Origin: Pseudorhodoferax sp965279475
GTDB lineage: Bacteria; Pseudomonadota; Gammaproteobacteria; Burkholderiales; Burkholderiaceae_C
Direction: 5' to 3'
Length of the DNA: 64,000 nt
Assembly: GCA_965279475.1 (NCBI GenBank)
Contig: CBDIIA010000003.1
Span: 3,658,001-3,722,000, forward strand
Shown: one piece after another, positions 33,845 to 40,582 of the stretch
Layout: each line of letters opens with the position of its first letter
Numbering within the stretch: position 1 is the first letter of the stretch
Made by a program: the position numbers and the translations under genes
The notes under the pieces: model-generated
Told to the model about the DNA's origin: nothing
Seen by the model: only the letters and a program-made list of their open reading frames with translations
Database searches by the model: none

Positions 33845-34702
33845 TTACGTGAATTCCTGTTCGCGCAGCCACTTGGTGGCGATCCACTTCTCGCCGGCCA
33901 CCACCGGCGTGCCGCCATGCAGCGTGCGGGTGCTCGGGTGCGCGCGCTCGTAGCTGAAGAACACCGCATTGCCGCGCTTGGGCGCGACCTCGAGATGCAC
34001 GTCGGGGAACACCGTGCCACCGCCTTTTTCCGGCTCGCTCAGGTACATCACCAGCGTGGCGACGCGCTGGCCACCGCGCTTCAGGATGTTCGGTGTGCCG
34101 GGCTCGGCGGGGTCGAAGTAATCGTAGTGCGGCTTGTATTCGGCACCCGGGCGGTAGTGCAGGATCTGCAGACCTTCGCCGTTCTCCACGGGCCAGCGCA
34201 GCAGATGGGCGATGCGGGCCTCGATGCGCTGGATCAGCGGGCTTTCGGCGCGGGCGAAGAACATGCCGTCGCTGGTCCGGTCGACGTTGACCTCCTCGCC
34301 GCCAGTCTTGATGGCGACGGTGCGCGAGCGCGCCAGCCGGGGCCGCGCCTCCTCGACCAGCGCCTCGCATTCGGCCGCGCTCAGCAGATCGCCGAACACC
34401 ACGATGCGCGGATTGAACTGGGCGCTGACCACGTGCACCCGGCGGTCGCCAGCGTCGAGGTAGAGCGGCGACTCCGACAGCGCGGGCTCAGGCACCTTCA
34501 CCGCCGGCGGCAGCCCGTCCTTGACCGCGGTGGCGTTCAGGTGCTCGGTGAGCGTGCTCTCCATCGCCTCGACCGCCACGTCCTGCTGCCAGCCGGCGTC
34601 GGTCATCGACTTCAGCACCACCTCGGCACCGTAGCCGCTCTGGGCCTGCTCGATGATCCACTGCCGCAGCTGCGGCGTGATCGCTTGCGTGGTCTTGGTC
34701 AT
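33845..34702 (-). CDS. Prolyl 4-hydroxylase-like 2-oxoglutarate/Fe(II) dioxygenase
   Basis: A 285-residue protein with a C-terminal P4Hc domain. The iron ligands are H192-x-D194 (HYDYFDP) and H262 (TLHGGTPV), and K272 (GEKWIATKW) is placed to bind 2-oxoglutarate. The N-terminal 70 residues (starting MTKTTQAITPQLRQWI) form a small helical domain of unknown role, seen in related bacterial prolyl hydroxylases. GGAGG lies five bases ahead of the ATG. Possible substrates include proline residues of elongation factor or envelope proteins; none can be inferred. Confidence 0.85.
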   Translation of the reverse strand: MTKTTQAITPQLRQWIIEQAQSGYGAEVVLKSMTDAGWQQDVAVEAMESTLTEHLNATAVKDGLPPAVKVPEPALSESPLYLDAGDRRVHVVSAQFNPRIVVFGDLLSAAECEALVEEARPRLARSRTVAIKTGGEEVNVDRTSDGMFFARAESPLIQRIEARIAHLLRWPVENGEGLQILHYRPGAEYKPHYDYFDPAEPGTPNILKRGGQRVATLVMYLSEPEKGGGTVFPDVHLEVAPKRGNAVFFSYERAHPSTRTLHGGTPVVAGEKWIATKWLREQEFT

Positions 34703-34724
34703 CGTCGCCTCCAGGGTTGCAACG

Positions 34725-35498
34725 TCAATCGGCGCGCCGCCGGAACACCAGCCGATCGGCGTCGGACACCGAGGCATCGAAAGCATACCCCTCGCTGTCG
34801 AAACCCTGCAGTTTCTTCGGGGATGCGATGCGGTTCTGCACGGCGTACCGCGCCATCAGCCCGCGTGCACGTTTGGCCGGGAAACTGATCACCTTGTAGA
34901 CGCCCTTGTGGAATTCCTCGAACACGCAATCGACCACACGCGCCTGCAGCGCCTTGCGGTCGACCGCCTTCGCGTACTCCTGCGACGCGAGGTTGACGAC
35001 GATCGGGGTCTTCTTGCCGGCCAGTTGCGCGTTCAGATACTCCGAGATCTGCGTGCCCCAGAACCGGTACAGGTTGCCGCCCTGGGCATTGGCCAGCGGC
35101 GTGCCCATCTCCAGGCGGTAGGGCTGCATGCGGTCCATCGGCCGCAGCACGCCGTACAGGCCGCTCAGGATGCACAGGTGCTGCTGCGCCCATTTGAGGT
35201 CGGCCGGCTTCAGCGTGGCGGCGTCCAGGCCGCCGTAGACATCGCCGTTGAAGGCCAGCACCGCCTGCTTCGAATTGCGGGCGGTGAACTTGGGCGTCCA
35301 GGCCTGGTAGCGGGCGACGTTCAGCGCCGACAGCGCATCGCTCAGGTCCATCAGCTCGGCGATCTGGCGCGGCGACTTCTTGCGCAGCAGCGCGATCAGC
35401 TCGCTCGACTGGGGGATGAACTGTGGCTGGCTGTGCGGCAGGGCGCCGGCAGGGGTCTCGAAATCCAGCGATTTCGCCGGCGACAAAAGAAACAGCAT
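34725..35498 (-). CDS. yaaA: Peroxide-stress protein YaaA
   Basis: A 257-residue YaaA/UPF0246 (DUF328) protein, full length. The start MLFLLSPAKSLDFETP is the family hallmark, followed by FNGDVYGGLDA, LSGLYGVLRPMD and PYRLEMGT. YaaA limits free intracellular iron and protects DNA under peroxide stress. It is the first gene of a unit with the oxygenase, hydrolase and queF genes; the gap to the next start is 22 bp. Confidence 0.93.
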   Translation of the reverse strand: MLFLLSPAKSLDFETPAGALPHSQPQFIPQSSELIALLRKKSPRQIAELMDLSDALSALNVARYQAWTPKFTARNSKQAVLAFNGDVYGGLDAATLKPADLKWAQQHLCILSGLYGVLRPMDRMQPYRLEMGTPLANAQGGNLYRFWGTQISEYLNAQLAGKKTPIVVNLASQEYAKAVDRKALQARVVDCVFEEFHKGVYKVISFPAKRARGLMARYAVQNRIASPKKLQGFDSEGYAFDASVSDADRLVFRRRAD

Positions 35499-35648
35499 GC
35501 GGGTGGAGGGTCCTCGACGGGGCGCCTATTATCGGGCGGCCCGACCTGCCAGGGCCGCGCCGTCGGGCGAGCCGGGGTGATTTGCTATCGTCGCGGCTGC
35601 GGCACCGCACGAGACCGCACTAGCAAGAGACAAAAGAGACAACGCGCC

Positions 35649-37478
35649 ATGCAGCCCAGCCAGCCCCGCCAGCCTCGCTACCGCCAGACCGCCTTCACCA
35701 ACGGCTACGAATTCACGCAGGGATCGGGTTACGCCCTGCCCGAGTACCCGTTCACCGTGCCGCCGGAGCTCAGCGGCGGCGCGCCGCCAGCGGCGCAGTC
35801 GCCCTACCCCGTCGTGGTCGTGGGCGCCGGCATCACGGGCTTGAGCCTGGCCTGTGCGCTGGCCCACTACGGCGTGGCCACGGTACTGCTGGACGAGGAC
35901 AACACCGTCGGCGTGAAAGGCGCGTCGTCGCGCGGCATCTGTTATGCGCAGAAGACGCTCGAGATCTTCAAGCGCCTCGGCATCTATGAACGCATTGCCG
36001 CCAAGGGCATCCAGTGGAGCGTGGGCCGTACCTTCGCCGGCGACGACGAGGTCTATGCCTTCGATCTGCGCCAGCAACAGACCCATTCGCTGAGCGTCGA
36101 GCCACCGTTCATCAACATCCAGCAGTTCTACATCGAGGGGTATCTGGTCGAGCGCATCGGGCAGCTGAACGCCGAGGCCGTGGCGCGCGGCGCCGCGCCG
36201 CTGGTCGACCTGCGCTGGAGCAACCGCCTGACGGCCTTCGCGCAGGACGACCGGCTGGCCACGCTGTCGGTCGACACACCGGCCGGCACCTACCGGCTCC
36301 AAGCGCGCCATGTGGTCGACTGCACCGGCTCGCGCAGCCCGCTGCGCGCCTGGTGCGGCGTCAGCACCACCCGCAAGCGCGGCGACGACCGCTGGTGCAT
36401 CGCCGACGTGCGTTTCAAGGACACGCCGCCGGTCGAGCGCCATACCTGGATCCAGGCACCGTTCAACGATGGCCGGGCCGTCTGGCAGCACCTGATGGGC
36501 GACGGCGTCTGGCGCATCGACTACCAGATGCCGCCGGATGCAGACCCCGAAGAGATCAGCCGGGAAGACGTCGTGCGTACGCGCCTCAACGCCCAGTTCC
36601 GGCGCGAACTGAGCGCCGAAGACTGCGAGATCGTCTGGGTCGGCCCCTATACCTACCGCAGCGAATGCGTGGACACGCTGCGCCACGGACGCGTGTTCTT
36701 CGCAGGCGATGCGGCCCACGTGGTCAGCCCCTTCGGCGCGCGCGGCGGCAACTCGGGCGTGCAGGATGCCGACAACCTGGCCTGGAAACTGGCCGCGGTG
36801 CTGCAAGGGCGTGCCGCCGAAGCCCTGTTGAACAGCTACCACCAGGAGCGCCACGAGGCCGCGCTGTTCAACATGATGACGACCCACCGCACGACGCGTT
36901 TCCTCCGGCCGGCCGACGGGGTCGAGCGGCTGTTCCGCGAGGCGGCGCTGGGCCTCGCCAGGCGCCACACGTTCGCGCGCCAGCTGGTCAACACCGGCCG
37001 CATGTCGACCCCCAACGTCTACACGCGCAGCGGCGCCTGTGACGCGAGCGGCGGCCACGCGACACAGAACGTGCGCGTGGCCTGGGCCGACGGCCGCGAG
37101 GGTGAGCTGCTCGACCTGCTGCGCTGGGCCGATGGCCGGCTGCTGCTGCTGGCCTTCGGCCCCCTGGAACCGGAGTTGTGCGGGCTGCTGCAGGCGCTGG
37201 CCGGCCAGGCCGATCTGCGCTCTGTGCAGGTGCTCGCGCCCGGCCAGCCGCCGGCGGCCCGGGAACACGTGCGCGACGTCGTGGGCCATCTGCGCAGCAC
37301 CTGCCGCCTCGGCCCCGCCGGCCGGCTGCCCGAATGGGCGCTGCTGCGGCCCGACGGCTACCTGGTGGCCACCGGGGGCGCCTTCGACGCGCGGCTGGTA
37401 CATGCGCTGGAGCGCGGCATCGGCACCCGCGATTCGACCCGCGCCATGGTGCGCAGCAAACTGAAGGATCTGGCATGA
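35649..37478 (+). CDS. FAD-dependent aromatic monooxygenase (PheA/TfdB/MhpA type)
   Basis: A 609-residue flavoprotein monooxygenase. The Rossmann motif G59-x-G-x-x-G64 is in VVVGAGITGLSLA; the second FAD motif G353-D354 is in VFFAGDAAHVVSPFGARGGNSG; and there is a C-terminal thioredoxin-like domain of about 130 residues. The family hydroxylates phenolic or related aromatic substrates using NAD(P)H and oxygen. An N-terminal extension of about 45 residues (MQPSQPRQPRYRQ...) precedes the flavin domain. It overlaps a DUF2783 gene by 4 bp. Confidence 0.85.
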   Translation: MQPSQPRQPRYRQTAFTNGYEFTQGSGYALPEYPFTVPPELSGGAPPAAQSPYPVVVVGAGITGLSLACALAHYGVATVLLDEDNTVGVKGASSRGICYAQKTLEIFKRLGIYERIAAKGIQWSVGRTFAGDDEVYAFDLRQQQTHSLSVEPPFINIQQFYIEGYLVERIGQLNAEAVARGAAPLVDLRWSNRLTAFAQDDRLATLSVDTPAGTYRLQARHVVDCTGSRSPLRAWCGVSTTRKRGDDRWCIADVRFKDTPPVERHTWIQAPFNDGRAVWQHLMGDGVWRIDYQMPPDADPEEISREDVVRTRLNAQFRRELSAEDCEIVWVGPYTYRSECVDTLRHGRVFFAGDAAHVVSPFGARGGNSGVQDADNLAWKLAAVLQGRAAEALLNSYHQERHEAALFNMMTTHRTTRFLRPADGVERLFREAALGLARRHTFARQLVNTGRMSTPNVYTRSGACDASGGHATQNVRVAWADGREGELLDLLRWADGRLLLLAFGPLEPELCGLLQALAGQADLRSVQVLAPGQPPAAREHVRDVVGHLRSTCRLGPAGRLPEWALLRPDGYLVATGGAFDARLVHALERGIGTRDSTRAMVRSKLKDLA

Positions 37479-37675
37479 CAGCACCCGCCTCGCCACCGGT
37501 CGGCCTGCAGGACGCCGACCTGTTCTACGAGCAGCTGCTCGATGCCCACACCGGCCTCGACCCGGCCCAGTCGGAGCTGCTGAATGCACGGCTGATCCTG
37601 CTGCTGGCGCACCGGGTCGGCGACAGCCGCGTGCTGGCCGACTGCATCGCGGCGGCGCGCGACGACTTGCGTTAG
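37475..37675 (+). CDS. DUF2783 small protein, partner of the monooxygenase
   Basis: A 66-residue, mostly helical protein matching DUF2783 (DADLFYEQLLDAHTGLD, then LNARLILLLAHRVGDSRVLADCIAAAR). Genes of this family are commonly next to flavin monooxygenases, suggesting a subunit or chaperone role. The ATG overlaps the monooxygenase stop (ATGA). Its stop overlaps the mddA stop on the other strand. Confidence 0.75.
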   Translation: MTAPASPPVGLQDADLFYEQLLDAHTGLDPAQSELLNARLILLLAHRVGDSRVLADCIAAARDDLR

Positions 37676-38400
37676 GAACTCCAGGGAATCAGCATGCCGA
37701 CGCGTTTGCGGTAAGCGCGGTACCGGTCGCCGAACTGCGCCACGAGGTCCCGCTCCTCGAAGGCGATGCCGATCAGCACGTAGGCCGTCAAGCCGAGCGT
37801 GAACAGCAGGTGCCCGGCCGTCATCACCGGCACGCACCAGAAACTCAGCAGGAAGCCCGCGTACAGCGGATGGCGCACGTAGCGGTAGAACAGCGGCGTG
37901 CGGAACTCGCTCGGCGCGATGGTCTGCCCCCTCCATCCAGCGAAGACCTGCCGAAGCCCGAACAGCTCAAAGTGGTCGAGCAGGTAGGTGCTGACCAGCA
38001 CCACCACCCAGCCGAGTCCGAACAGGCCCCACAGCAGCGCCACACCGACGTCGCCCTCGACCCGCCAGACGATCGGCTCCCGGATCGGCACCCACAGCCA
38101 GCACAGCAGGGCCAGGGCCGCGCAGGTGGCCACCAGGTAGGTGCTGCGCTCCACGGTCGCGGGCACCAAACGCGTCCACCAGCTCTTGAAGCCGCTGCGC
38201 GCCATGACGCTGTGCTGGAGGCCGAACACGAGCAGCAGCAGCACATCGGTGCCGACGGCCTCGACCCAGCCCGCGGCCAGGCCGCTGTCGATCGATTTCG
38301 GCACCAGCAGGTTGCCGCTGAAGCCGATGAAGTACAGCAGCGTGGCCGTGCACGCCAGATAGGCGGCCAGACCGTAGAGAAGCGAGAACAATGCGCCCAT
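37672..38400 (-). CDS. mddA: Methanethiol S-methyltransferase (dimethyl sulfide-forming)
   Basis: A 242-residue polytopic membrane methyltransferase of the NnrU/isoprenylcysteine methyltransferase-like group. The order of conserved stretches fits MddA: GNLLVPKSIDSG, QHSVMARSGFKSWWTRLVP, VERSTYL, then DHFELFGLRQV, FYRYVRHPLYAGFL and EERDLVAQFGDRYRAYR. MddA methylates methanethiol with SAM to give dimethyl sulfide. AAAGGAG six bases before the ATG gives a firm start. It is divergent from the SARP/hydrolase fusion gene, and two heptamer repeats lie in the shared 98-bp gap. Confidence 0.85.
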   Translation of the reverse strand: MGALFSLLYGLAAYLACTATLLYFIGFSGNLLVPKSIDSGLAAGWVEAVGTDVLLLLVFGLQHSVMARSGFKSWWTRLVPATVERSTYLVATCAALALLCWLWVPIREPIVWRVEGDVGVALLWGLFGLGWVVVLVSTYLLDHFELFGLRQVFAGWRGQTIAPSEFRTPLFYRYVRHPLYAGFLLSFWCVPVMTAGHLLFTLGLTAYVLIGIAFEERDLVAQFGDRYRAYRKRVGMLIPWSS

Positions 38401-38431
38401 GGTGAACTCCTTTGTGCGATGGAATCCACGG

Positions 38432-38464
38432 ACGATAGGCCGCAGGCGTCCCTTCAACGTCCCT
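38432..38464 (-). promoter_or_regulatory. Candidate SARP-box promoter of mddA
   Basis: CGTCCCT occurs at 38447-38453 and 38458-38464, perfect heptamers 11 bp start to start. On the mddA strand this reads AGGGACG-TTGA-AGGGACG, followed after 9 bp by TATCGT (38437-38432). SARP activators bind heptamer direct repeats of this period placed about 8 bp before the -10 element. The gene on the other side encodes a SARP-domain protein. Confidence 0.5.
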
Positions 38465-38492
38465 GGGCAGCCGGACCACGCCGGGCTATAAA
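38464..38492 (+). promoter_or_regulatory. Candidate promoter of the SARP/hydrolase gene
   Basis: TGGGCA (38464-38469) and TATAAA (38487-38492) are spaced 17 bp. Transcription would start at or very near the ATG at 38499, so the mRNA may be leaderless, in line with the lack of a ribosome site there. Confidence 0.35.
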
Positions 38493-38498
38493 TGCGCC

Positions 38499-40124
38499 AT
38501 GCCGTCGCGCCCCCGACCTCATGCCCGCGCGCAGCCCGCCATGGAGCTGCGGGTGTTCGGCGTTCCCGCGCTCGTGTCGGACGGGCACGAGATCGCGCTA
38601 CAGCTGCAACGCGGCTGGGCGCTGCTGGCCTACCTGGCCTTCCATGCCGGGCCGTTGCCACGGGGCCATCTGGCGACGCTGCTGTGGCCTGACACCGGCG
38701 AGGCGCAAGGGCGGGCACGGCTGCGCAGGCTGGTGTACACGGTGGGGGACGCCGTGGGGTGCAAGATCCTGTCGTCGGACCACGATTGCCTCGCCCTCGA
38801 TGCCGCGCTGATCGATACCGATGCGCTGCTGTTTGCGCGCTTTGCACGCCGCATGATCGCGGCCGACGTGCTGGACGAAGGCACGCTGCGCGAGGCACAC
38901 CAATGGATCGCCCGCGCCCGCCGCCCGCTGCTGCAGGGCATCGGCTTCGGCTCCGACACCTTCGACGACTGGCGCAAGGCGGCGTCGATCGAACACGAAC
39001 ATCTGCTCGCGCGCCTGCTGGAGAGGATCGTCGGCGCTCTGGCGAAGCGGGGTGCGTTTGCTTCGGCGCTGGAGCTGTGCGAGGCCCTGGTGGCGCTCGA
39101 TGCCTACCGCGAGTCGAGCTACGTGCTGCTGATGCAGCTCCACGCGCTGCAGGGCCACAGCGCCGGCCTGGAGGCCGCCTATGCACGCTGCGCCGAGGCC
39201 CTGCGCGCGGAGTTCGGCATCCCTCCCGGCCCGCAGACCGAACAGGCCTACCTGCGCCTGACCGAAGACCTGCGGCGCCTGATGTCCCACCGTGTCGAAT
39301 GGCCGAGCGTGCGTTTTGCGGAGAGCAGCGCCGGGGCCATTGCCTACGCCGTCGTGGGCTCGGGCGAGCGGGCGCTGGTGCTCTGCCCCGGCTTCGTGTG
39401 CCACATCGAGATCGCGCTGGAGTACCCGCCGCTGCGTGCTTTCGTCGAGACCCTGGCCCGGCATTTCCAGGTGATCCTGTTCGACCGGCGCGGGCTCGGC
39501 CTGTCCGAGCGGCTGCGTGCCGCCAGCACCCCTGCGGCCCTGGCGGCCGACATCACGGCGATCCTCGACCAGGCGGGCCTGGCGAGCGCATGGCTGTTCG
39601 GGTCGTCGGAGGGTGGCCTCGGCGCGATGCGCCTGGCGCTCGATCGGCCGGACCGGGTGCAGGGCCTGTGCCTGTTCGGCTCGCTGGCGCGCGGCGCGGC
39701 AGCGCCGGACTACCCCTGGGCCTTGCCCGCGCCCGCCTATGACGTCTGGCTGCAGCGGCTGGTGGCCGGCTGGGGCGGCCCGGTGGGCATCGAGACCTTT
39801 GCGCCCAGCCAGCAGAACGATCCGGCCTTGCGGGCCTGGTGGGCCCGCCTCGTGCGGCATGCGGTGTCGCCCGGTGGATTGAAGGCCATCCTGGGCGGCC
39901 TGCGCGATGCCGACCTGCGCGCCGATCTGCACCGCATCGCGGTGCCGACGCTGGTGATGCACCGGCGCGGCGACCGCGCGGTGCGCCTCGAGGCCGGCGA
40001 ACACCTGGCGCACGCGATCCCGGGCGCCGTCTGGCACCCGCTGGAAGGCGATGACCACTTCTGGTGGTGCGGTGATGGCGACGCCGTGGTCCGGGCCTTG
40101 CTCGACTTCACGTCGGCCCGGTGA
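38499..40124 (+). CDS. SARP-type activator (DNA-binding + BTAD) fused to alpha/beta hydrolase
   Basis: A 541-residue fusion. Residues 15-110 look like the winged-helix domain of SARP regulators (MELRVFGVPAL, QRGWALLAYLAFHAG, LATLLWPDTGEAQGRARLRRLVY). Residues 110-265 look like the bacterial transcriptional activation domain, with helical TPR-like pairs. Residues 275-541 form a complete alpha/beta-hydrolase with nucleophile S370 (FGSSEGG) and H520 (EGDDHFWW). The hydrolase may act as a ligand sensor or enzyme. The start could also be the ATG at 38541, which begins exactly at the domain. It is divergent from mddA and convergent with a DUF4242 gene. Confidence 0.8.
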   Translation: MPSRPRPHARAQPAMELRVFGVPALVSDGHEIALQLQRGWALLAYLAFHAGPLPRGHLATLLWPDTGEAQGRARLRRLVYTVGDAVGCKILSSDHDCLALDAALIDTDALLFARFARRMIAADVLDEGTLREAHQWIARARRPLLQGIGFGSDTFDDWRKAASIEHEHLLARLLERIVGALAKRGAFASALELCEALVALDAYRESSYVLLMQLHALQGHSAGLEAAYARCAEALRAEFGIPPGPQTEQAYLRLTEDLRRLMSHRVEWPSVRFAESSAGAIAYAVVGSGERALVLCPGFVCHIEIALEYPPLRAFVETLARHFQVILFDRRGLGLSERLRAASTPAALAADITAILDQAGLASAWLFGSSEGGLGAMRLALDRPDRVQGLCLFGSLARGAAAPDYPWALPAPAYDVWLQRLVAGWGGPVGIETFAPSQQNDPALRAWWARLVRHAVSPGGLKAILGGLRDADLRADLHRIAVPTLVMHRRGDRAVRLEAGEHLAHAIPGAVWHPLEGDDHFWWCGDGDAVVRALLDFTSAR

Positions 40125-40147
40125 ACCGGGGCGGCCAGCGAAAGCCT

Positions 40148-40423
40148 TCACGCACCTTGGCCGTGGGGCTGGACCACGCTGACCTGCGTGACGGCCTCCA
40201 CCCGCAGGTGGTGTTCGGCCGCGAACTGCCGCACGACGTCCGGTGACGGCCCGTCGACGACGCAGAAGCACCTCTCGAAATCCTGGCTCACGAAACCGGT
40301 GCGCCAGTACACCGCCCGGGTGGCGCTGTGCGGCGCGAAGGCGGCGATGGCGTCTGCTGCGTCGTCGCTGCGGAAGATCTGCCAGCCCGTGGGCATGCGG
40401 CTTTCGACAATGTAGCGGGGCAT
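40148..40423 (-). CDS. DUF4242-type small ferredoxin-like protein
   Basis: A 91-residue protein starting MPRYIVESRMPTGWQIF with the DUF4242 pattern (WRTGFVSQDFERCFCVVDGPSPDVVRQFAAEHHL). The family includes a nickel-binding protein (SCO4226) with a ferredoxin-like fold. It is convergent with the SARP/hydrolase gene 23 bp away; DUF4242 proteins are often found next to such hydrolase-bearing regulators, though the link is not proven. Confidence 0.65.
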   Translation of the reverse strand: MPRYIVESRMPTGWQIFRSDDAADAIAAFAPHSATRAVYWRTGFVSQDFERCFCVVDGPSPDVVRQFAAEHHLRVEAVTQVSVVQPHGQGA

Positions 40424-40582
40424 GGCGGTGGTCCTGGTTGCGGGCCCATGCTAGGCAGGCGCCGTCCCTCAGGCGTCCACTGCACCGTTCCCGCGCCGGC
40501 CAGGGGCAATCGGTAAAATCGCCCGCTCTTGCAACCCTTGACCCAGCGCCTCCGTCCCCGGAGCGGCGCACGATCGGCCTCC

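Noticed and set aside
38501..39186. Extension of mddA upstream to 39186
   Set aside because: The added part is antisense to the SARP/hydrolase gene; AAAGGAG and the family length fix the start at 38400.
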